From: an uncultured Aureispira sp.
Lineage (GTDB): Bacteria; Bacteroidota; Bacteroidia; Chitinophagales; Saprospiraceae
Direction of reading: 5' to 3'
Assembly: GCA_905480075.1 (NCBI GenBank)
Contig: CAJQOX010000054.1
Coordinates: 1-42,198, forward strand
Length of the DNA stretch: 42,198 nucleotides
Below the pieces are notes generated by a model that saw only the letters and a program-made list of their open reading frames with translations, did not search any database and was not told the DNA's origin. The position numbers were made by a program, and so were the translations under genes. Position 1 is the stretch's first letter. The number at the start of each line of letters is the position of its first letter. Of the stretch, positions 9,701 through 17,070 are shown in pieces.

Positions 9701-9811
9701 CCGGGAAAGCAGTTGATTCTTATCATTTGGATGCTGAAAGCTGCTAAAGAGCAGACAGAGAAGGCAAAAAGTCAGCAAAGAAAAAGAAAAGACAGAAACC
9801 CGGTGATTCAT
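6749..9811 (-). CDS. Exported TPR-CHAT protein with altered catalytic dyad
   Basis: A 1020-residue protein: signal peptide (residues 1-26), a long helical TPR-like region to about residue 600, a C-terminal CHAT domain (caspase-like, clan CD) at about 690-980, and a final membrane segment WWFILPIAFLAFLGWWSL near 994-1012 with a basic tail. CHAT hallmarks are SNC (C892 at the catalytic cysteine), GEGLIAFGRSFMYAG and LLMTLWNQ. The usual HLATHG motif here reads HLALQA (H841 to A846), so the expected catalytic histidine is Q845. This may be a pseudo-protease, or the dyad may be supplied differently. Signal peptide plus C-terminal anchor suggests a periplasm-facing domain. It stands alone, so no substrate or partner is evident. 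Confidence 0.88.
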   Translation of the reverse strand: MNHRVSVFSFSLLTFCLLCLLFSSFQHPNDKNQLLSRIDYCKTLRLVDSLVVYQKSLNSLPNASDNPDILRSNANSMTFILDCSDVPLSRKLYLLNDFQLSPQWYQALLTKTALLQNLPDSADNCLRSLALFKQNNRPLLFAYCSLALFFADENLNLKKATEYLDDAASLPLHENDSILFFTTQAAVFCKSGRQAKAAAALKSLINQRSNLPLTDSFNLALNYLNLSDVFSLQSNVDDAVKSARSALAFLPQNNPQSNVELPAFRLQLAQALYNSDNKPLETILCLRKIFASQSPQNSPVFVRAANLMSKQFLKVNQSDSAQVFLNLYKKYAKKFPPNFFEPQFTEAALHLAKKNFKQAEAAFKLFVSDTEQFFGPHSLQSADALSRLGKFLLDIKKFKQALKILDKAAEAAAIVSADRFHHPDSVFSVKQLVDINCLSIRAMFGLYDQSKYNVSLLNIDRLCRYNQSLLNLINDNSGDFLKISISVIEQGIDVSYLLFERYKDLSYLKRAFYLSELSRKFHCNVAVTNPANHSFAKVPQDLIDSFTNLKNRIVWIKKNRLNALRSKDSVNIDWLSEQFLSLKGQLNDSKLKFKNEFPAYYHFISSDNLPAVDSIQMALPDSTALVQYFEGNNTLYQFLIRRDSFAVRKIFWRTYKPTVLKYYKHFTDPKLIQHTHSGGYKDFCRTSYELFYKMMHHNLYDNCNRLIIIPDGLLSFIPFETLLTDIPVDSVHNINFNNLDFLLKQKIISYNFSASLYLSCSKKGPLDNNKILGMSATYTDQVKADFRHESIINLRNNLRKSTHAAKEIDLLSQKYEGDFYNDKYATEYYLKDYAGEYNVLHLALQALVNQFQPGASCIALAEDAYQKEDNFLTVNEIVQLDLNASLVTLSNCSSYYGQLKRGEGLIAFGRSFMYAGCPALLMTLWNQKETYQPLLIDCFYQNVIAGMPKDKALQMAKIQFLNKAEGLNAHPAFWASFIQIGNSDAIQISEPVIHIWWFILPIAFLAFLGWWSLQALRQRR

Positions 9812-10014
9812 AGAATAAAATTAAAAGGAGAATAATGTGAAATAAAAGTAAATATTAAGACACAAGATTATGTGTTTATTTATAAAAACAAAACCTTTGG
9901 GCTTCAAAAATAAAAAAAAGACTTCAGATTTATATTTAGTAATAATCTTTATCTTATATTTAGAGTGAGTTTGAGTATAAGAATAATAAATTAAACAAAC
10001 AGAAAAAAGAAAGT

Positions 10015-10440
10015 ATGGCAGACGAGACGGAAAACCAGGAAAACTCAACGAAAGAGGTAGTGGAAACAGATCGCAGCGGCAATAAATTTTCGGATTTCGT
10101 AAATAGGAATTCAAAACTATTAATGATCATCGGCGGGGTCACAGTATTGGCCATAATAATCTCTGTTCTTGTATATTATGCGATGTATTACCAATCGAAC
10201 CTGGACGAATATGCAGAGCAGTTCTGTACTTGTGCAGAGGAATCTGACAGCGAGTTTTACAATTACAGCAATGATGGTTTTGGATACCGCAGTGATATGA
10301 GCAGTTGCTTTGCAGAGGATTTCAAGGTTTACAGCGAGCAGTTCAACAAGATAGAGAAGCAGGAATTGCTGGTAAAGTTTCAGGAAAAAGTAATAGCAAG
10401 GTGTCCCCACAAACTAGCAAACATATTTGAGTACAAGTAG
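10015..10440 (+). CDS. Small single-pass membrane protein with four cysteines, unknown function
   Basis: Unrecognised, 141 residues. An acidic, polar N-terminus (about 1-34) is followed by a membrane segment LLMIIGGVTVLAIIISVLVYYAM (about 35-57) and a C-terminal domain of about 80 residues with four cysteines (FCTC, SSC and RC). After a cytoplasmic N-terminus this domain would lie outside the inner membrane, where the cysteines could form disulfides. It precedes ligA by 87 bp, but a hairpin lies between them, and the divergent neighbour is the TPR-CHAT gene. Coding is supported by the clear membrane segment and soluble domain; the ATG at 10015 has weak AAAGAAAG upstream. Confidence 0.75.
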   Translation: MADETENQENSTKEVVETDRSGNKFSDFVNRNSKLLMIIGGVTVLAIIISVLVYYAMYYQSNLDEYAEQFCTCAEESDSEFYNYSNDGFGYRSDMSSCFAEDFKVYSEQFNKIEKQELLVKFQEKVIARCPHKLANIFEYK

Positions 10441-10482
10441 TCAAAGAAACAGAATGCCAATAAATAAATTGAGCAGAATTCC

Positions 10483-10512
10483 CTCCTGAGTTTACCCTCA
10501 AAACTCAAGGAG
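10483..10512 (+). promoter_or_regulatory. Hairpin covering the AGGAG upstream of ligA
   Basis: CTCCTGAGTTT (10483-10493) pairs with AAACTCAAGGAG (10501-10512): 11 base pairs with one bulged A and a 7-base loop. The 3' arm contains AGGAG, the only Shine-Dalgarno-like stretch before the ligA ATG at 10528, though its 15-base spacing is long. It could control ligA translation or end the upstream transcript; no T run follows. Confidence 0.5.
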
Positions 10513-10527
10513 TAAATATAATTATGA

Positions 10528-12657
10528 ATGTACACATCAGAAAATCAAAAGTATTTATTTGAACTTTCGAAGCAATTAATAGAAAGGGGAAAGGCTGGAG
10601 ACGCATCAGATGCATCCGGTCTCGTTTCAGAATTAATAAAGGTAATTGAATACCACGAGTGGCGTTATTATGTACTTGATCAGCCTGTTTTGAGTGATTT
10701 TGAATATGACACCTTATTCAGGAACTTACAACTGCTGGAGCAGGAATATCCACATTTAACCAAAAAGGATTCGCCTACACAGCGGGTTTCCAACGATTTA
10801 ACGGAGAACTTTAAAACGGTAAGACATTTAACGCCGATGTTATCGCTGGATAATTCGTATAACGGGGAAGATCTGGGCGATTTTGACGAGCGGGTAAAAA
10901 AGCTTACCGAGACCGAGGACATGAGTATGGGGATAGAGTATTGTGTTGAGCCAAAATTTGATGGCGGCACGATTGTCCTGGTCTATGAGAATGATCAGTT
11001 GGTCCGTGCAGCGACACGAGGAAACGGAACGGATGGAGATGAGATTACGGCCAATGCCAAGGCAATTATGTCTATACCATTACGGGCAAATTTTTCGAAA
11101 TACGGCATACAGAAAGCCGAGTTGCGCGGGGAGGTATTGATACGGAAAGACTTATTTGATCAGATAAACGGGGAACGATCAAAAAACGGGAATCAATTAT
11201 TTGCGAATGCCCGGAATGCGGCCACCGGGGGATTAAGGTTGAAGGACCCCAAGCAGGTAAGAGAGCGGAAACTGGATGCTTTTATTTATCAGATGGGATA
11301 TGCTTCCAATGCATCGGGAGAAGATATGCTTGCACAATTCAGCACACATAATGAACAAATAGAATTGCTGTCGGGAGCAGGTTTTAAAGTCCCTAAGCTC
11401 AATGAAGAACGCGCCTTATGCAAAAATATAGAAGAAGTAGTACTACACTGCAACAAATGGCAATCTGCCCGGGAAGAATACCCTTTTGAGATAGACGGGA
11501 TGGTAGTAAAGGTTAACAATCTGGAGATGCAGGATTTATGTGGATACACAAGTCATCATCCCCGATGGGCAATAGCCTTCAAGTTCAAGGCAAAGCAGGC
11601 GACGACGAAATTACTATCGATAGACTATCAGGTTGGTCGGACAGGAGCGGTAACTCCCGTAGCGCGTTTAGAGCCTGTGGAACTTGCGGGTGCGACAATA
11701 TCGAACGTATCTTTACACAACGCAGATTTCATCAAGGAGAAAGACATCAGAGAAGGCGACACGGTACTTGTAGAACGTGCGGGGGACGTAATTCCTTATA
11801 TAGTAAAACCTATTACTGAATTGCGGGACGGCAGCGAGAAGGAGGTAATATACCCCACAAGTTGTCCTGTATGCAAGAGCGAATTAAACCGGCCTGAAGA
11901 AGAGGCTGTATGGCGATGCGTCAATTCGGGTTGTGAAGCACAGATAGTCGGGAGGCTGGTACATTTTGTATCTAAGAATGCAATGAACATAGATGGATTC
12001 GGCGAGGCCTATATCGAGCGGTTTTACAAGGAGGGGATGTTAAAGAGTCTGGCAGACATATACCGTTTAGACTATAACCGGATATCATTTTTTGAGGGTT
12101 TCGGCGAGCGGTCTTCCGAGAAGTTAAAATTGGCCATCGAACAATCGAAGACAAACCCTGCCTCGCGGTTATTGTATGCCTTAGGGATTCGTCATATTGG
12201 GCGGACAAATTCGAAGATTCTGATTTCGGAAGTAGAGAAGATACAGGATCTGGGGGAATGGAGTTCAGAACAGTTATGTGCCTTGGAAGACATAGGGCCT
12301 ATTGTTGCAAAACAGGTAGTTGACAATCTGGGAAAAGCGGAAACCATTGAATTGCTAAATGAACTGGAAAGCTTAGGAGTTAATTGCCGGCGGTTGGAAT
12401 CGGAGAAGAAGCAGGAGATATCAGCAGATGCAGTATTAGCCGGAAAAACTGTAGTATTTACCGGCACCTTAGTACAAATGAAACGGAGTGAGGCAAAGCA
12501 AATGGTAATAAATGCCGGAGGAAAATCTGTCGGTTCAGTGAGTTCGAAGTTGAATTATCTTGTAGCCGGAGAGAAAGCGGGATCGAAATTAAAGAAAGCA
12601 AGGGATTTGGGAATAACAATATTGACAGAGGAAGAATTTCTGGAATTGATAAAATAA
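10528..12657 (+). CDS. ligA: NAD-dependent DNA ligase
   Basis: Seals nicks in duplex DNA using NAD+ during replication and repair. Seen: domain Ia (HEWRYYVLDQPVLSDFEYD, residues 43-61), adenylation site EPKFDGG with the nucleotide-accepting K143, further nucleotidyl-transferase motifs (TRGNGTDGDEIT, ELRGEVLI, EIDGMVVKVN, AIAFKFKA), OB fold (DYQVGRTGAVTPVARLEPV), a four-cysteine zinc finger at C446, C449, C464 and C469, helix-hairpin-helix repeats, and a C-terminal BRCT domain from about 630 (GKTVVFTGTL). Length 709 is slightly above the usual 670. The adenylation motif has F in place of the commoner M, I or L (KFDG), which is conservative. The next gene starts within 40 bp. Confidence 0.98.
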   Translation: MYTSENQKYLFELSKQLIERGKAGDASDASGLVSELIKVIEYHEWRYYVLDQPVLSDFEYDTLFRNLQLLEQEYPHLTKKDSPTQRVSNDLTENFKTVRHLTPMLSLDNSYNGEDLGDFDERVKKLTETEDMSMGIEYCVEPKFDGGTIVLVYENDQLVRAATRGNGTDGDEITANAKAIMSIPLRANFSKYGIQKAELRGEVLIRKDLFDQINGERSKNGNQLFANARNAATGGLRLKDPKQVRERKLDAFIYQMGYASNASGEDMLAQFSTHNEQIELLSGAGFKVPKLNEERALCKNIEEVVLHCNKWQSAREEYPFEIDGMVVKVNNLEMQDLCGYTSHHPRWAIAFKFKAKQATTKLLSIDYQVGRTGAVTPVARLEPVELAGATISNVSLHNADFIKEKDIREGDTVLVERAGDVIPYIVKPITELRDGSEKEVIYPTSCPVCKSELNRPEEEAVWRCVNSGCEAQIVGRLVHFVSKNAMNIDGFGEAYIERFYKEGMLKSLADIYRLDYNRISFFEGFGERSSEKLKLAIEQSKTNPASRLLYALGIRHIGRTNSKILISEVEKIQDLGEWSSEQLCALEDIGPIVAKQVVDNLGKAETIELLNELESLGVNCRRLESEKKQEISADAVLAGKTVVFTGTLVQMKRSEAKQMVINAGGKSVGSVSSKLNYLVAGEKAGSKLKKARDLGITILTEEEFLELIK

Positions 12658-12693
12658 AAACTAAGAACATTGGAAATTGACACAAAGACAAAG

Positions 12694-13122
12694 ATGAAAA
12701 TACTGGAATCCGAGCGACAATTAATAAATGATGCCATACAGAGTATCGGGATTGACCCTTTGGCGACAAAACAAAAAGAAACTGACGCCTGGAAGTTACA
12801 TCGCGGATCCGTACAGATCATCATAATTGCACAAAAGACAAAGCAGGAGAACGGAGATCAGAAATCGATAATTTGTATGATGGCGCCTATAGTAAATATA
12901 TCCGATGAATTCACACAGAAAGAGGCCTTATTTGAATATATTTTGCAGACGAATCATAAGCTTGACTGTGAAGCTTTTAGTCTGTCCAACAATTGGTTGA
13001 TAATGAGCTCGAGTTATTTTCTGGAGGACATGCGATTGCAAGAGGTAGTCCGTATGTTGGAAAGCATGAGTTTTCAGTCACAGAAATTTGTTAAAATATT
13101 GGCAGATACCTTTGAATTCTAA
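12694..13122 (+). CDS. YbjN / CesT-like small protein
   Basis: About 142 residues, cytoplasmic, no signal peptide. The C-terminal half (FEYILQTNHKLDCEAFSLSNNWLIMSSS... and LEDMRLQEVVRMLESM) resembles the alpha/beta fold of YbjN proteins and type III secretion chaperones (CesT), in which one sheet is flanked by helices. This assignment is by pattern only. The frame is open from a TTG at 12670, but the first ATG is at 12694 (MKILESERQ), which I choose; neither has a clear ribosome-binding site. It lies just after ligA on the same strand, probably in the same transcript. The role is unknown; YbjN relatives in other bacteria are linked to stress or assembly functions. Confidence 0.6.
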   Translation: MKILESERQLINDAIQSIGIDPLATKQKETDAWKLHRGSVQIIIIAQKTKQENGDQKSIICMMAPIVNISDEFTQKEALFEYILQTNHKLDCEAFSLSNNWLIMSSSYFLEDMRLQEVVRMLESMSFQSQKFVKILADTFEF

Positions 13123-13162
13123 TTAATAAGAATAATTATTAAATTAATACTTACCCTTATAA

Positions 13163-14875
13163 ATGCAAGGTAAAGAAAAAGAACTGAATGAAAATATTTT
13201 CGTTATTTTGTTGTTAATTACAACAATAATATCCGGAGTATTCTTTTTATTTTTTTTATTTTTTATCCAACCGAATACATTTCTGTTGATCAATGTATTA
13301 ATCAGTTTTTTTTTATTCGGAGGCATGTATTTGTTTGCAAAACGGGGGATCGGATTAAAAATTTCGCTTGTTTTTTACACCATTTTTTCTCTGATATTAT
13401 TTACAGGATCCTGGATTTTCACAGGCGGTATTGTTAGTGGCATTGGATATTATATCGTAGTAGCTACAGGTATATTGGTAATAATATTCCCCAAAAAATA
13501 CAGGTTGTATATCATCCTGCTCATGACAATATTTCCAATAATATTATTTTCAATAGAATTCTCAAACCCCGAGCTGATCAGGAATTTCTTGCCTACAGAA
13601 TCAAAAACCATTTTGTTATTTATCAATTTAATTTCATCGATAGGCTTGGCAGGATGGCTATTGTCAAAAACCAAGAATGAATACAATAAAGAAAAAAAAC
13701 ATTCTGCAAAAAAGCGATCTGATTTAATAAAAGCGAATGAAAAGAAGACAAGATTTATAAGAAACATCAGTCATGAAATCCGGACACCTCTAAACGGATT
13801 GATCGGAATGGCAAGTTTACTTGAAAACACCAATATAACGGAAGAACAAAAAGAGTATCTGGAAATAATAAAATCAAGTAGTCTGCAATTGTTAAACATA
13901 ACCAATGGAATAATAGACTATTCAAATACGGGATCAAAAAACGAAAAAATAATACATAAGGGTTTTTCATTAAAGGGATGTGTAAAAAACGCCATTGATA
14001 TAACAAAACCTTCTGCCCAAAAAAAGGGATTAAAGCTATATTACAAAATCAGTGAAAAAATAACGAATGAATTAAAGGGGGATGCAGGAAAGCTACAGCA
14101 GGTGTTGATAAATCTGACGGGCAATGCGATAAAATTCACATCATATGGGGAAGTAAGTATAGAAATAAATGAAATTGAAAAAGATTCTAAAAAAATCAAG
14201 CTTGAATTTAAAATCAGAGATACAGGAAAAGGGATAGAAGAAAGTGAAATGGAAACCTTATTTTCTGCCTATTCTCAGCTTAGGAGTAATGCAAGTGAAA
14301 ACTACAAGGGCAGTGGGTTGGGTCTGAGTATTTCCAAGGAATTGGTAGAAAACATGGGAGGAAAATTGAAAGTTATAAGTAAAGATGGTGAAGGAAGTAT
14401 ATTTTATTTTGATCTGGATTTTGAAATCACAGAAGAAACAGGACAAAATTCACCTTCAAAAACAGAAAATAAAATTAATCCAAGCTTAGCACAAAATTAT
14501 CCATTAAAAATATTGCTCGTAGAGGATGACAGAACAAATCAGACCCTTGTTGTCCGGTTGTTAAAAAAGATGGGATATGACTGTCAAACTGCAAACAATG
14601 GGCTGAAAGCATTGGAAGCATTAAAAAACAATAACTTTGATTTAATATTTATGGACATACAGATGCCTCTTATGGATGGGATTGAGACAACAAAAAGAAT
14701 CCGTCAGGATCTATCTGAACAACCCATAATAATTGCTATGACAGCAAATGCTTTAGATGAAGACCGTAAACAATGTAAAGAAGCAGGAATGAATGATTTC
14801 TTGTCAAAGCCAATCGCTGTAAATAAATTAGAGACAGCAATAATAAAGTGTTATCAACTGATCAAAACACTTTAA
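13163..14875 (+). CDS. Membrane hybrid histidine kinase with receiver domain
   Basis: Two-component sensor kinase, 570 residues. About six membrane helices occupy residues 12-168, with no recognisable extracytoplasmic sensor domain; a charged linker of about 30 residues follows. HisKA carries ISHEIRTPLNG with the phospho-acceptor H204; the ATPase domain has the N box (LINLTGNAIKF, 315-325), G1 (DTGKGI, 353-358) and G2 (GSGLGLSI, 383-390). The C-terminal receiver (about 448-565) has acidic ED at 454-456, phospho-acceptor D498 (FMDIQMPLMDG), T527 region and K549. No DNA-binding output domain. It is followed after 12 bp by a paralogous kinase without receiver, so the two probably form one unit. 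Confidence 0.94.
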   Translation: MQGKEKELNENIFVILLLITTIISGVFFLFFLFFIQPNTFLLINVLISFFLFGGMYLFAKRGIGLKISLVFYTIFSLILFTGSWIFTGGIVSGIGYYIVVATGILVIIFPKKYRLYIILLMTIFPIILFSIEFSNPELIRNFLPTESKTILLFINLISSIGLAGWLLSKTKNEYNKEKKHSAKKRSDLIKANEKKTRFIRNISHEIRTPLNGLIGMASLLENTNITEEQKEYLEIIKSSSLQLLNITNGIIDYSNTGSKNEKIIHKGFSLKGCVKNAIDITKPSAQKKGLKLYYKISEKITNELKGDAGKLQQVLINLTGNAIKFTSYGEVSIEINEIEKDSKKIKLEFKIRDTGKGIEESEMETLFSAYSQLRSNASENYKGSGLGLSISKELVENMGGKLKVISKDGEGSIFYFDLDFEITEETGQNSPSKTENKINPSLAQNYPLKILLVEDDRTNQTLVVRLLKKMGYDCQTANNGLKALEALKNNNFDLIFMDIQMPLMDGIETTKRIRQDLSEQPIIIAMTANALDEDRKQCKEAGMNDFLSKPIAVNKLETAIIKCYQLIKTL

Positions 14876-14887
14876 AACAGAAAATAA

Positions 14888-16201
14888 ATGTCATTGGATT
14901 CTAAGGATAATAAAATACAAGATTACAGGGACCGGTTTTTAATTCTAACATTAAAGACGGCCATTTTATTATCTTTTTTCTATTTGGTACTGCAGATATT
15001 TTTTTTAAGTTCTGACATTGCAATCATCTTCACCTCATTAAGCTCCTTACTTGTTTATGTTTTTTTATACTACAAAACTACAAAAAAAGGAGAGTTAAAA
15101 TCTACAAGGAACCTTTTCATAATCATTGGTTTAACATTCTTATCAGCGGTGTGGATATTTAACGGTGGAATGAAAGGAGGCATTGGATATTTTTTTTTAA
15201 TCTCAATATGTTTTACAATAATATTAGTCCCACCGGAGGAGGAAAAAAAATACATAATCATAACCATTATACTGGTTACAATATTATTTATTACGGAGCA
15301 GATATTTGAGGGTATTAGTATAGGGAAAGAAGACTTGAGTTTAAAATTAAATTTATTATTTAATATTATTTTTTCCACTTCAATAGTTGGTCTGACGAAA
15401 TTCCTAACAATAAATGCATATGAGAAGGAAAGGGAGTTCTCACTCCTTCAGAATACTGAATTATCCGATACTAACAATACAAAATCAAGATTTACAGCAA
15501 ATATCAGTCATGAATTAAGGACCCCGTTAAACGGAATTATCGGCATGGCTGATTTACTAAATGAAAGTAGTCCAGACGAAGAACAGACAGAATACATTAA
15601 AGCCATAAACAGCAGCAGTAAAAAACTACTGAAAATAATAACACAAACACTAGAATTCACTCAGGCAGAATCTGGATCAAGTATTTTAAACAAAACCATT
15701 TTTTCTGTAAAGGATTGCATTGAGGAAGCAATAAAAACGATAGAATCAGAAACAGAAATTAAAGGCAGAAGAATAATATTAAATAGTGCGCCTTTGTCAG
15801 TGAGAATAGTTGAAGATGAATATAAATTAAAAAAAATACTGCTAAATCTAATTGATAACTCCCTTAAGTTTTCTGATAAAGAAGATATAATAATAGAAAT
15901 AAAAGAAAGGAAAAGCACAGAAAAGGAAATTATACTCGAATTCAGTGTATCAGATAAAGGAAAAGGAATTCCAGCAGAAAAAATATCAGAATTATTTGAA
16001 CCGTTTACAAGGTTGGATGATACTAGAACAAGTTTACACAGCGGGACCGGTTTGGGTCTATCTATATGCCAATATTACGTACATTTGATGGGTGGGGAAA
16101 TATCAGTAAAGAGTTCTCCCGGGGAAGGGTCAACCTTTACATTTACAATAAGATCCGAGAAGGAGAATAGTAAATCCGAAGACAAAAAAATAGGTACATA
16201 A
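14888..16201 (+). CDS. Membrane histidine kinase, paralogue of the preceding gene, without receiver
   Basis: A 437-residue sensor kinase. The membrane region (about 17-172, six helices) shares with the upstream kinase the unusual stretch around WIFNGGMKGGIGYF (WIFTGGIVSGIGYY there), showing that the two arose by duplication. HisKA has ISHELRTPLNG with H208; ATPase motifs are LLNLIDNSLKFS, SDKGKGIP and GTGLGLSI. It lacks the receiver domain found in its neighbour, and no response regulator gene lies nearby, so it may feed the neighbour's receiver or a distant regulator. The signal is unknown. Start ATG 14888 lies 12 bp after the previous stop. Confidence 0.93.
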   Translation: MSLDSKDNKIQDYRDRFLILTLKTAILLSFFYLVLQIFFLSSDIAIIFTSLSSLLVYVFLYYKTTKKGELKSTRNLFIIIGLTFLSAVWIFNGGMKGGIGYFFLISICFTIILVPPEEEKKYIIITIILVTILFITEQIFEGISIGKEDLSLKLNLLFNIIFSTSIVGLTKFLTINAYEKEREFSLLQNTELSDTNNTKSRFTANISHELRTPLNGIIGMADLLNESSPDEEQTEYIKAINSSSKKLLKIITQTLEFTQAESGSSILNKTIFSVKDCIEEAIKTIESETEIKGRRIILNSAPLSVRIVEDEYKLKKILLNLIDNSLKFSDKEDIIIEIKERKSTEKEIILEFSVSDKGKGIPAEKISELFEPFTRLDDTRTSLHSGTGLGLSICQYYVHLMGGEISVKSSPGEGSTFTFTIRSEKENSKSEDKKIGT

Positions 16202-16226
16202 AAATAATAATTGGAAAAACTATATG

Positions 16227-16254
16227 AAATTTACCTGCCAAAACAGGAAAATTT
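16227..16254 (+). terminator. Candidate terminator after the kinase pair
   Basis: AAATTTACCTG pairs with CAGGAAAATTT around CCAAAA, giving ten base pairs interrupted by one A-A mismatch, 26 bp after the second kinase stop. The sequence after the stem is A-rich rather than T-rich, so intrinsic termination is uncertain. Confidence 0.35.
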
Positions 16255-16364
16255 AAGAATAAATAAAGTCAAAAAATATTTTCAAGCCTTTATACCAAGG
16301 GCAAAGCAAGAAGGGTAATACAAGAGGAGATTCGGTATATTAATTATAAGATGACAATTTTTCC

Positions 16365-16372
16365 TACCTTTG
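16365..16372 (+). promoter_or_regulatory. Candidate -7 box for the TrpF-like/ABC exporter unit
   Basis: TACCTTTG matches the Bacteroidota consensus TAnnTTTG exactly, 27 bp before the ATG at 16400. No clear TTTG is present at the -33 position. Confidence 0.5.
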
Positions 16373-16399
16373 CACAAAGAACAATAAAAACAAAAAGGA

Positions 16400-17056
16400 A
16401 TGAAAATAAAAGCAAGTAGTATCAACAACCTTACTGATGCAAGGTATTTTGCTGCATGGAATGTGGAGTGGCTAGGATTTTCTCTTCAGGCAGGCAGCTC
16501 GAACTATACAAGGCCTCAGGACGTCAAAGAGATAAAGGAATGGCTTGTGGGGCCAAAGATTGTAGGAGAGTTCGGAATAGGACAAAGTGCCGAAGAGATC
16601 AAGACATCTGTAGAACTGCTGAATCTCGATGCTGTACAACTGAACATGTTTACAGAAAATGAAATTGCAAAAAACCTGGAAGGGCTTACCGTGATAAAAG
16701 AATGGATAACGGAAGATTTATCCTACCTCGAAACTTTTGCAAAGCAATGTAAGGAGATGAGTTCAGTGGTAGACTACTTCTACCTTAACCTTGAGAAAAG
16801 CGGGATTAGCTGGAAGGCCCTGCGTAAAGATAAATCTGCTTATGAACAATTAAAAAGTCTCTGTCAGGAATATGCAATCATAATTAGTATCGTATGTCCT
16901 GCAGAGAACCTGAAGGATTTTCTTGATGGTATACAACCACATGGAATAAGCCTTAGTGGAGGAGAAGAAGAGAAGGTTGGACTCAAAACATTTGATGATC
17001 TTGATGATATATACGATGCTTTGGAGGCTATGAATCTGTTGAATCAGGAAATATAA
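16400..17056 (+). CDS. TrpF-fold protein lacking the catalytic residues (phosphoribosylanthranilate isomerase homologue)
   Basis: A 218-residue (beta/alpha)8 protein related to TrpF, the isomerase of tryptophan synthesis. The N-terminal IKASSINNLTDA aligns with the TrpF pattern VKICGITNLEDA, and DAVQLN with AVQLHG; the C-terminal phosphate-loop region reads SLSGGEE. However, the general-base cysteine is Ser6 and the general-acid aspartate (LLDT in TrpF) is Asn130 (YLNL), and the QLHG histidine is replaced. It is therefore unlikely to be a normal TrpF, and no other trp gene is nearby. It is probably cotranscribed with the ABC exporter 14 bp downstream. Database annotation will probably call it TrpF; the true role is unknown. 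ATG 16400 follows AAAAGGA. Confidence 0.75.
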   Translation: MKIKASSINNLTDARYFAAWNVEWLGFSLQAGSSNYTRPQDVKEIKEWLVGPKIVGEFGIGQSAEEIKTSVELLNLDAVQLNMFTENEIAKNLEGLTVIKEWITEDLSYLETFAKQCKEMSSVVDYFYLNLEKSGISWKALRKDKSAYEQLKSLCQEYAIIISIVCPAENLKDFLDGIQPHGISLSGGEEEKVGLKTFDDLDDIYDALEAMNLLNQEI

Positions 17057-17070
17057 AATAAGAAACCATA

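Noticed and set aside
9821-10114. Minus-strand frame of 97 codons
   Set aside because: Overlaps the start of the plus-strand membrane protein and is low-complexity in composition; no motif.
16400-17056. Calling the gene trpF
   Set aside because: Both catalytic residues and the QLHG histidine are replaced, and no trp genes are nearby, so the symbol would mislead.
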